Assembly: GCA_030490835.1 (NCBI GenBank)
Contig: CM059972.1
Location: 30,421,452-30,485,451 of the forward strand
Source: Annona cherimola
Taxonomy: Eukaryota; Streptophyta; Magnoliopsida; Magnoliales; Annonaceae
Length of the DNA: 64,000 bases
Direction of reading: 5' to 3'
Every line of letters starts with the position of its first letter. The first letter of the stretch is position 1. A program made the translations under genes and the position numbers. This document shows positions 34,701 through 64,000 of the stretch, one piece after another. Below the pieces are notes generated by a model that did no database searches, was not told the origin of the DNA, and saw only the letters and a list, made by a program, of their open reading frames with translations.

Positions 34701-37369
34701 CTTCGTGGGGTGGGCGAGTTGTTGGCAGAAGACAGCTAAAGAGTTGTGCCAAGGGGAACTGTGGTGTTCGTGATGAAGAATACGATGCATTTATCAACAT
34801 TTTTGAAGGAGGTTCACTTCTGTATTGCAACATGTCCTTTGAGGCTTTGCTAAATGTCAGGAAGCAGCTGGAAGAACTGGGCTTTCCTTGTAAAGCAGTG
34901 AATGATGGTCTCTGGTTGCAGGTTAGAAAGCAAAGCCCTCTTGCGAGACCTGGTTTTCAGTTGCGACCATATAGTTGTTGCCATGCATGTGTATAATGAT
35001 CTCTTGTTTATGAACAGGATCTGATATATATCTTTGTCCATTTCACTTGCTTGCAGATGCTTCTAAGTCATAGAGTGCAGGAAATAGGCGCTGATACATG
35101 CAAAAGTTGTTGTCTTACAAGCATGGCATGTCCCTGCAGGCAACAGCATGGATTTTCACATGTTGGTCCTCCCACAGGTTACTATAAGCAAGAGCACGAG
35201 CGCAACAGTGCATCTGGCAACATGGGAAATATGTATCTTGCTGATGCTCAAGGAGAAGGGAATGGCCTATTTCGGCCAGTACGTGTGCATGTAAGAGGAC
35301 CCATTGATGGGCTTGCAGGTATTGGGCGAGGAACTACATTTGTACCGGCCACTGCTTGGGCTCCAACGCGTTTTGTTTTTTCCCGAGTCCCTTTTGGTCT
35401 GGGAAACAGAAATTGCCAGCAGTCCCTAGCTCATGATGAGTCAGAAGCAAGGGTTGATCTTAATGGAGAGACATCGGGAGATGGCTTGACTGCTTTGGTT
35501 GGGCTTAGCCAAGGGAACAATGTGATTACAGTTCATGCTGAGGAAACTGAAAGAGAAATGCAAAGCAGATATCCTGGTGTATCTGTTGCTAGTCCAAGTT
35601 CTAGTGGTATTTCTGCCCACGTGCTAGAATCACAGGAACATCCCCTTGGAATAGATTGGGATAATGGTGAGGGTTCTTCCATTGCACTTGATTTGAAGAC
35701 ACCACTGCGCCACTTCCCTCCATTTCGTTTTGGGTGAGTTCATAGCATGAGCATTTTTTTATGTTACAAAATTCGACGACTAGCATACATGGAAAATTCA
35801 ACACATGGGGATTCAAATAGTTGATTTTAATGCAAATATCTCGGGGAACAGAAACGTTAATCTCTTGTTCCAGATAAGTTAGTTTGTTGAATGCATTTTT
35901 GGGTTCAGGAAGGGGCTGAAGTAGTGTTTGCGGTGTTAAGGACCTCTCTATTTTTGCCCTTGTAGTTGATGTCTCAGTAAAAATTGCTTTCTGCTGACTT
36001 TTCAGTGTAGAATTTGAGGATGTTCACAGGCTTGCTGATAGCCAAGTGAAGCACTCTCCAGAAGTATTCTATGCAGGTTCATTGTGGAAGGTATTTTAAT
36101 TTAAACCCTTTCATGCCTGAGTGTTTTTTCTTCCATTCCACAGATTCACTGCGAATGCAACCATGTGCTAAATAGTGACAACCCAAACATGTGCATTTGT
36201 GCTCAACAATCAGCTGTTACAGTCGGCCATTTTGCCTATTGGAAATTTTGATGTCTCTGTATCTCTGAACATTGATATTTGATCCGTTAGTGGGACTCAG
36301 TCATGAACACAAAATCTAATATGCAGCGCAGCTTATTTCGACTTTAAATAATCCTGTAATTTGTCAAGTTGGCATTAATGACTAACTACAGTGCTAGATT
36401 ATGGCTAAACAGAGCCAATACTGAACTCAATAAATCTTTCCTATTTGTAGGTTAGTGTCCAGGCTTTTAATGATGAAGATCCTCAAGGACGTCGTACTCT
36501 TGGTAATGTTCTATCAGCATGGTTCATTGATATTGAATCGAAATAGAAAAGTTGTGTTTTGACATTTATTTCTTCTGCACTTTAGGATTATTTCTTCATC
36601 GACGCAAGGCAGAAATGACAGATTCTTTGAGCAAGGTTGGTTATTTTTCTCATAAAACTGAATTATGATTTATAGATTTATACATGAAGAGCTTCATGCC
36701 ACATTCTATCTGCAGGTACATATGTACATAGATTCTCGGGAGAAGGTTACTGCTCGATATCAGGTAACAACCTCTTTTGAATTTTCCAACTTGATAACCT
36801 GTCTTCTAGCATGTGGTAGCATAATGCTTGAATACACAACTGCCAAAATGTAGAACATGCACCACAGGCTAGTTATGTACGCAGTTTGCTACACCAGTGT
36901 TTTGCATAACCATGCAAATTTTTTTTCCATTACAAATAGTCTCAGATTCAGGAATCTATGCTCAATGTTGACTATTTCAATAATTCCTCGAACTTCACAT
37001 CCAAGGGCCCTTTTATCTGATGGTTATGATCTGTTGGTTGGGCCCTGAGTGCCCCACTGGATTATTTTGGTTTCATGGATTGTTCTGTGGGTCCAACTTT
37101 TGTGCTACATAAACTAAATCAGTGTGGTACATGATTCAGTTTCCATGACTAGGAATTTGTATTGAATTTGCTATCCTATTTCCTCTATCCAGTTAATTTG
37201 CCCATCAAAGAGAGAAGTCATGGTGTTCGGAAGCTTCAAACAGCCAGGAACTTTGCTGCCCAAAGCTCCCAAGGGATGGGGTTGGCGAACAGCTTTGTTA
37301 TTTGACGAGTTACCCGATCTCCTCCAAGGTGGAGCACTGCGGGTGGCTGCTGTTGTGCAACTTGTTTGA
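31726..37369 (+). CDS. BTB/POZ domain protein, germ cell-less-like, 12 exons
   Basis: Exons: 31726-32003, 32832-33015, 33138-33206, 33278-33376, 33907-33986, 34078-34921, 35057-35733, 36006-36090, 36451-36502, 36586-36635, 36716-36763, 37193-37369. All junctions are GT-AG, phases agree, and the joined frame is 880 codons plus TGA. The BTB fold spans about residues 66-165 (FSDIVVHAMGGTYRLHRLIL, then FLDLQDLCSICTDFI), followed by a BACK-like helical part (178-260; GAMELREVLPKLS). A long low-complexity Ser/Asn-rich middle precedes a conserved C-terminal module (about 735-880; EVFYAGSLWKVSVQAF). BTB proteins of this layout usually act as substrate adaptors of CUL3 ubiquitin ligases; that role is inferred from the family. 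ATG 31726 is chosen because the codon two triplets upstream in the same frame is TTG. Exon 6 and exon 7 are the large ones; no break was seen. Confidence 0.88.
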
Positions 37370-39627
37370 GGTCAAGAAGCTAAATTTGAAATGCAGGTGC
37401 GTTTTAAAGCATGATGCTCACAAAGAGCTGCATGAATTGGGAAAACGTATTTTCTTGTACATAGGAGACAGGTTTCATCTATTTTGGATCCAACTTGAAA
37501 ATTGTGGGCAATGAACTTTTTCTGAGTACTTGTCATTTGGTCGATGTTCAACTAGCTTAGTACTTGGTGCCGTTTGCATTGCCCTTTGTTATCAATAGAC
37601 CATAGAGGATGAAATACACTTCCTGATGACTGTCGTCATCAACCATCTTTTCTTAGTATAACTGCAGCATAATACTTATTTGAATCGCATGGATTGGGAC
37701 TTCACGTCAAACAACTCCATTTGTCCAATGCCAGGATGTGAATTCTAAGTGATAAGTTCACTTCATTTAATTGCCAAGAACCAAGGTTTGAAGTTAGTAG
37801 AAGCATTTTCCTCTTTACCTCTCTCTTACAGTTGTCTGTCATGAGTTGCATGATTATCCAATGTGGGTAATATGATTATAAAAAAAAAGAGTCTACATTG
37901 AGATGTCGTCGCGTAATCAGCCAAAGATGCTCTTGATTAGATAGTTACTATCCGTGGTTGTTGAATATAGCAACGGAACCATGTGGAGTTTTTTTTGCTT
38001 TTTGGTCCTAATAATACAAATTTGGTTTAAACCCACGGGTTTCGCGCATTTTCTTTTAAAAATCCTGCAGGTTAGATGTCTTTGCATTTTGATTCCTACC
38101 ATCAAGATACCCAACCAACCACTATTATTTGTAAATGAGAAAGTTTCAAATACCCTTAGTTCTTAGTTAAGTTGACTCGTATATACATGCAGAACAATTT
38201 TGTACAGCCTAGTTGAGTTGACTCATGAATATAAGTTGACTCATGTTTGATCATAAGTTAACTTAGACTTATGTACGGTGCAATTTTTGATGTAACTAGG
38301 TTGAGAATCCTTTTAAGGGTAATATTGTCATTTAAAAAATTATGGATAGCTATTGACAAATTTTCCGTCCGTTTGATGACTTGTATTAATGGTAAGAGTT
38401 TAAAAAAGCAAATGCGTGGAACTTGTAAGTTAAAAACTAAATATGCATAGTTAGAAAGATGAAAATGCAAATAACCTTAATCATGCATGAAATGTATATA
38501 ATTCCAATTGAACCTTCTCCAACATGCTGACTCCCTCTCACCCTTGCGGACTCACAATGGCAGTCTAGGAGCCAGATGTATTTCGCCGACACGAATCAAA
38601 AACAAATACCCAAAAGACATCTCTGTTAATAAATGTTGCTACGTGCTCAGCAAAAGCGAGTTTGGAAACTTAAGCTTGTATTTGGTGGGAATGATTTGGC
38701 TAGAGAGCGTATGGCGCGACGCCATGAGATGGACAGGGCTGTGGCTGAAGCAAGTAGATAGACAGAGCAAGCTGTTGTGATGGAGAAGGCGACCGGCTTC
38801 TGGATTTAGGGGTGGTGTTGGCAGCGGTTTCTATGGAGAGTCGCTGAATTAACAGCCGCATGGAAGATGATGGAGACTCCGGCTACCCTGTTTCTGTCCG
38901 CCGAGAATAGGAAGAAAAGCATGCTGCATGGTATTGTTGGCTCTACTCGTAGAACTTGTGGTATTGGAGCTGGCTGGTCCATTTGGGGACTCGTCAAATG
39001 CTAATTTGGCCATGGCATCTAATGGAGAGGAAGAAGAATACAGCTACCGGTCGTAAAGGGTTTTCATTCGATTGATCTTCTCGGATTGTAAAATCACCGT
39101 CTGACTGCTGTCAGTTCTGAGAAGACAAAGCTTCCACCAAAGATGTAAGAGTTGCCGTCGGTTTCAGATCAGGCAGAGGCCGCATGGCAATGATGGCTGG
39201 ATTTTGCCAAGAGAACAATGCCTTGGATTGGATCTGCAAGTAGCGGCTAATGGGATGAGAACAAAGGCAGCCATGAACAGAGCTTAGATGGAAGCGTCAC
39301 CAAATCTGTGCATGTGCGGCCACGAACGCTTCACTCCAGCCCCAAATTAAAATTTGCTGGTTATCTCAGAAATTTCACATGCTTGCTAACGACAATTAGT
39401 CACATCTGTGACAAAATGAGCATTTTTAGATTAAATACAAACGTAATAATATATTTCGGATTTTTAAAATATAATAGATATAAGCTTAGCAAACGCAGTG
39501 TGTACACTTGAGCAATACGCTAAATTTCATAATGAATACAACGATGTGTTCATGTGTGTTCATCCCTAGGAGCAGGCACCAACTCACGGATTCGCACAAT
39601 AAACAACGGCAATAGTTTTGGGGCTGC

Positions 39628-39915
39628 AGTTGTATGCACCTCAATGCACCCAGGTGCATACAACTATTTTTTTTTTTTTTTTCGAAATTTTTTTTACAAA
39701 ACAATCAATCTAAGTGTATTTAACATACATATCAATTTTTACAAATTTTCGAGATTTTTAGATTTTTTTAGATTTTTAAAAATCAAAAATTACTAAAATG
39801 CCACTGATTTTTAAAAATCTAAAAAAAATATCTAAAAGTCTCCAAAAATGATAAAAATTAATACATATGTTAAATATATCTAGATTAACAACTTTATGAA
39901 AAATGCAATCGCAGC
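39628..39915. mobile_element. Foldback family element
   Basis: The left tip is GTATGCACCTCAATGCACCC followed by AGGTGCATAC; the right arm ends AAAATGCAATCGCAGCC. The arms carry CTAAGTGTATTTAACATA / ATTTTTACAAATTTTCGAGA and inverted CTCCAAAAATGATAAAAATT / TGTTAAATATATCTAG. The turn lies near 39795 (TACTAAAATGCCACTGATTT). It is non-coding. Confidence 0.65.
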
Positions 39916-40087
39916 CCATAGTTTTGACACTAAGCAAACTCACCCTCGTTTTCCATCATTTCATGTGTTCTTACATGAAAGGAAGAAATGAATCAGCTAA
40001 ATCTCCGTGAATCACGCGATTAACATTTTTGTTACACATGGACTGCCAGCTTGCACTTGTGAATGTTTAATCATGGACAGCAACTAA

Positions 40088-40353
40088 GGGTGTGTTTGAT
40101 AATAAATAAAAGTTGTGAAATTAAAACACTTCTCCGTCCAAAACTACCTTTTTTTTAATCATTTCTTCACATTTTTCTATATAATTACCCTACTTTTTAA
40201 TCATTTCTACACATTTACCAACACAACTAACCTATCTATTTCAACTTTTATCTAATTTATTCATCATCATTACTCCTATCACGTCACATCATTTGACAAC
40301 TTTTATTCTCTAAAATTTTTCATCAAAAGTTTTATCCATTCCCAAACATACCT
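40088..40353. mobile_element. Tourist-like MITE downstream of the AAA gene
   Basis: It begins GGGTGTGTTTGATAATAAAT and ends CCATTCCCAAACATACCT, with TAA at 40085-40087 and 40354-40356. The interior (TATATAATTACCCTACTTTTT, shortened) matches the other copies in reverse orientation. It is non-coding and lies beyond the stop of the AAA gene. Confidence 0.7.
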
Positions 40354-40792
40354 TAAGTATAAAAATGAATCTAAAGCACTTGGAGGATAGGAAAAACTTT
40401 TTTTTGATGTAGAAATGGGATTAAGAAGAGACTTTGCAATGCTTATTTCATTAATTGAATTGTATTTACAAACTGGTGGAACCCAAACGAAGTGGCGAGA
40501 AAGCGAGAGGGAGGGAGGGAGACCTCTATATGTCCAAATAAGCCTCTCTGGGTTAATCCTGGATTCACTCTTACCACCTAGGAAATAACTTAACTTTTCC
40601 TCCTAGATAAATACTGAAAAGGTAAAATCTCAATTGCATATATGATACACGGGAACATTTGATGGGATCTCCCGCTGGTGGGAGCCTATGATGGAATCTC
40701 CATCAGTTCTAGTTGCTTTTTGAGGCAGGCACCACAGAGTAAGAATAAACAAAAGAAATCGCAAGCGCTGGAGCTGTATGGACCGGTACCTG

Positions 40793-60802
<20,010 letters not shown>

Positions 60803-61020
60803 CTCGTCGCTGCCTCTGCTACTGCTGCTAGCTTCGGTTTCTCCGATCCGGATTTCCAGAGAGAAAAGAGGATTTTTCCTTCTCTCCCTCTTTCTTTTCT
60901 TCCGTCTGGGAAATCGGAATTTCAGCGAAACCAAGAGGGTATTCTTATAGCAAGTAAAGAGAGGGAGGGGGAGAGAGCGAGTGGGTGAAAGTAGGAACAG
61001 AGATTTTTCTCTAGTTTCAG
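60803..61020 (-). promoter_or_regulatory. Probable 5' leader and core promoter of the AAA gene
   Basis: On the minus strand this region has long CT-rich tracts (CTCTCTCCCCCTCCCTCTC near 60960-60980, and more below 60900), as in plant Y-patch promoters. A TATAAGAA box sits at about 60939-60946, 140 bp before the ATG. No experimental start is known. Confidence 0.35.
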
Positions 61021-61123
61021 AAATTTTTGCTTGTCTAAAATGACAACAACGAGAATGACATTTTTTTTTTGTTTATTTGACTGGTTAAAGATAAAATCTT
61101 ATTCTAATTATAAGTTTTGGAAA

Positions 61124-61593
61124 CTGTTTTAATTTATATAAGATTTTTGAATGAAATTTGTTTTTAAAATAAGAATATAATAATATATATTGAAAATAAG
61201 AAAAATTGTAGTAGAAATTGAAAATTTTTAAAAATTAAAAAAATTTCCTGAGAACGAAAATAAAAATTCAATTAGGAATTTATATAGTTGAAACAGACTT
61301 TTATTATTTTTTATTTATTGAAGAGTCAAACAAAATAAAATTATATTTTTAAATGTGCTGTTTTAATTTATATAAGATTTTTGAATGAAATTTGTTTTTA
61401 AAATAAGAATATAATAATATATATTGAAAATAAGAAACATTGTATTCGAAATTGAAAAAAAAATTAAAAAATTAAAAAAAATTTCCCGAGAACGAAAATA
61501 CAAATTCAATTAGGAAATCTTACATAGTTGAAACAGACTCTTATTATTGTTTATTTACTGAAGAGTCAAACAAAATAAAATTATATTTTTAAA
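61124..61593. repeat. 234-bp tandem duplication upstream of the AAA gene
   Basis: 61124-61357 and 61358-61593 are near copies (TTTTAATTTATATAAGATTT at the start, GAAGAGTCAAACAAAATAAA near the end). Differences are few, mostly A-run length and single bases. The units are AT-rich and have no coding frame. Confidence 0.85.
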
Positions 61594-61609
61594 TGTACTT
61601 AAATCTCCC

Positions 61610-62037
61610 GGATGCTTATTGTGCATACTGCGATATGTGGCCACGAAGGAGCTTTATAAGGCGGTGAGCATTAGATGGGGCCACGGGTCTCCGCATGGAC
61701 CATCTAGGCCACTGCGCATGTATGTGGCGAAGGAGGAATTTTAAATTTCAAGGAATGCTCGTGGGATCCACCGGCTTCTGCACGATTCATCTCCACCATC
61801 CATTGGTTTTCTGGCTCAGGTGGGCCACATCATCAAAGAAATCGGCCGCTGGAAGCTTTTTTCGAATGGCGGCCGTGGACTGGGCGAAGAAAGTAAAATA
61901 GACGGGCAGCACGTCCGCAGTGGTGCAGGGCTTGGCCGCTGCGCGGAAGACAGGCCTTTTTCTTTCTCTCTCTTCTCAGATCCGACGTGGAGGTGGAGTT
62001 CTTGCTCTGCTCTCCCGCAGTGCTTGGAAACGAGGAA
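61610..62037. other. GC-richer unassigned segment
   Basis: This stretch has a base composition closer to gene DNA than its surroundings, with palindromic blocks such as GGATGCTTATTGTGCATAC and several CCACATC/GTGGCC words. Short open frames exist on the plus strand (61695-61901, 61820-62134), but no family was recognised. Confidence 0.3.
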
Positions 62038-62820
62038 ACGGCTGGCAGAGAATTATAATTACATAATTACTAATTCTCCGCAGTCGGTGTGTTTGACTTC
62101 GTGCGAAAAGCTGTTTCGAAAGCCTGATGACTAAGGTGTGTTCCGCAATGCGCAAAAAATACCATATTAAAATTTTTTAATTTAAAATTTTTTACTCTCT
62201 ATAATTATTATATTTTTTAATTATTTTTCATATTTTCTTATATAATTACCATATTTTTCAATCATTTCTACGCAACTATCCACATAACTAATTTATCTAT
62301 TTTAATTTTAATTTTTTTACTTTTCATGATTATTCCTGTCATATCACATCAACTTTTACTTTTCAAAACTTTTCATCAAAAGTTTTATCTATTTATAAGT
62401 ATATCTTAAAAAAAGAAAATCTTCACTTTGCATGATTTTTAATTGACATCGTATTAATTTATTTCAGTATTTTTCTTCTTATTAATTGCTGGTAATTGCT
62501 TTGAAATTGCATGATTTCTCCGAGCGAACGGCTGGCAGAGAATTATAATTACATAATTACTAAATCTGCACAGTCGGTGTGATTGACTTTGGGCGAAAAC
62601 GCCGAAAAGCTGTTTCGAAAGCCTAATGACTAAAAAAGAAAATCTTCACTTTGCATGATTTTTAATTGACGTCGTATTATTTTATTTCAGTATTTTTATT
62701 ATTATTATTATCATTGTTGGTAATTGCTTTGAAATTGCATGATTTTTAATTGACATCGTATTAATTTATTTCAGTATTTTTATTCTTATTATTATCACTG
62801 TTGGTTATTACTTTGAAATT
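62038..62820 (+). repeat. ~490-bp tandem duplication, first copy split by a MITE
   Basis: CGGCTGGCAGAGAATTATAA begins at 62039 and again at about 62529. Both copies run through AAAGCTGTTTCGAAAGCCT into ATGACTAA, then a run of A and GAAAATCTTCACTTTGCATG. The first copy is interrupted at 62135-62406; the second is not. A shorter sub-unit (TGCATGATTTTTAATTGAC) occurs a third time near 62740-62822. Confidence 0.85.
62135..62406. mobile_element. Tourist-like MITE, about 271 bp, with empty site nearby
   Basis: It begins GGTGTGTTCCGCAATGCG and ends CTATTTATAAGTATATC(T). TAA precedes it (62132-62134) and TAA follows (about 62407-62409). The uninterrupted duplicate reads GACTAAAAAAGAAAATC at about 62628-62644, confirming a 3-bp TAA duplication. 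The interior (ATATAATTACCATATTTTTC, CAACTATCCACATAACTA) matches the family in reverse orientation. Confidence 0.8.
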
Positions 62821-62822
62821 TT

Positions 62823-64000
62823 TCATCGAACAGTTTACTGGTATTTTATTCCATGTGATTTTGTTAATTTATCCCATGTCCTAATTATAGCATCGGTTTC
62901 ATTTTTATAGTTTCTTTCTTTTTTAATAGGAAGTGGATACCACCACCATTGCATATGAAAACTTTCAGTTTTGTAAATTGCCATGATTCGTAAATCAATA
63001 ATACTACTATATAAAACGGGTTTGTAGTTAACAGCATTTGTTTAGTTAGGAGAACAAATTTCATCTCAATCTAATATGTGAACAGGTTACATTGCTCAAA
63101 ATAGATGTATTCGTGTGTAAATTATAAACAATGTTTACATCCATTCACGCATATAATAGAATATAACAATATTTTATAAGATCATTTATCTACATATTAT
63201 TAATATTTTAGATGATTTAGATGTTGAAAAAACTATTTTAAAGTAAATATTTTAATATTGAACCATTTTATTACGTTGATTGTACACATTTATAGATGAG
63301 ACTCATACTCAGTGAAATTAAAAAAAATAAAAAGGTTTTCAGGGTACTATAAATGAGGTTAAATACAATTGATGAAGTGAATTTTTTATCAACCATTAAG
63401 ATTTAAAAAATATATGGAGTTTATAAAAGCATCCCCATTAATAAATAGTTTAATAAGTTAATCTTTTTCGTGGTCATGTTCCCGGTTATTTTACTATTAG
63501 TTTTATTTAACATCGAGTGGTCCTTTGTGGACGGTCACAAGTGGGCCTAAAAATGTATGTTTTATCAAATTATTAATTTAAATGCATTTAATTTATAAAT
63601 TATTTTTTATCAAGTTAAGAGTGTTACAAAATTTTTAAATATATTTTTGAGTTCGTTTAGAAAGATGTAATAATAATTATTATTATAAAATCAATCACTC
63701 GTTTCTGCATGCCTTTTAATATTAATGTCATAAACATCGAAATATATTAATTTTTAATTTTTAATTATTTTTCATATTTTTTCATACATCTAATATATAT
63801 TCTATTTTTATTCTCCTTATTTCTAATCATTAACCTATTTTTTTAATTTATCTCACTGTTTGCCATTACCCCTAAAAGTGACCAAAACACTCCTCTGCAA
63901 CAAATCCAATCTGATCATCATGCATGAATCCACTCATCTTGATTTCAAAGATAGGGTTGCAGATTAATTAGAGTTGTGTTGGGCGTTCTTTCCTCCTGTT
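62823..64000. other. AT-rich DNA without recognised genes
   Basis: No coding frame of note was found. 63650-63893 (GAGTTCGTTTAGAAAGATG at the left, AAAAGTGACCAAAACACTCC at the right) may be another Tourist-like MITE, with poor ends. Nothing else was identified. Confidence 0.3.

Larger units (their letters stand above)
37370..40780. other. Intergenic DNA between convergent genes
   Basis: This holds the 3' regions of the BTB gene (stop 37369) and the AAA gene (stop 40793). 38500-39340 is richer in GC than its surroundings and has short open frames (for example 38508-38780), but no protein family was recognised; it could be a decayed gene or a non-coding transcript. A foldback element (39628-39915) and a Tourist-like MITE (40088-40353) follow. 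Confidence 0.4.

Overview
The window is nuclear DNA of a flowering plant. It has intron-rich genes with GT-AG splice sites, a plant-type BAHD acyltransferase, plant transposon families (Tourist-like MITEs, hAT, CACTA with a Transposase_24-type gene, tRNA-derived SINEs) and a very AT-rich background. The species cannot be read from the sequence. Only three intact protein genes are supported; the rest is transposon-derived or unassigned.

Layout. 1-4.6 kb: degraded repeats, with a ~60-bp degenerate tandem array split by a near-perfect foldback element and a possible LTR remnant. 4.69-6.06 kb: an intronless BAHD acyltransferase (minus strand). 6.1-18.8 kb: gene-free DNA with Tourist-like MITEs, foldback elements, three SINEs and several local duplications. 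18.8-27.5 kb: a degraded CACTA element with GCAACGAAA subterminal repeats at both ends, a broken transposase-like gene and a nested hAT MITE. 27.7-30.4 kb: an old hAT-like element with a second one nested in it. 31.7-37.4 kb: a 12-exon BTB/POZ gene (plus strand, 880 codons as modelled). 37.4-40.8 kb: intergenic DNA. 40.8-60.8 kb: a 27-exon FHA plus AAA+ ATPase gene (minus strand, 1272 codons as modelled), its introns loaded with MITEs. 61-64 kb: tandem duplications, one of which preserves an empty MITE target site.

The three genes show no sign of working together; they are separate plant transcription units. The BTB and AAA genes converge, with about 3.4 kb between their stop codons. The strongest unusual observations are: a dispersed family of long-arm foldback elements (about nine copies, some of them half copies); two places where a tandem duplication keeps the pre-insertion site of a Tourist-like MITE beside the filled one, giving its 3-bp target duplication directly; two independent small tandem duplications in the AAA gene that each copy an exon end with its splice donor; a probable GC-AG intron in the same gene; and a SINE family with 16-bp target duplications. 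No system foreign to plant genomes was seen.

All gene models were assembled by eye from reading frames, splice signals and remembered family sequences. No alignment or database search was run.
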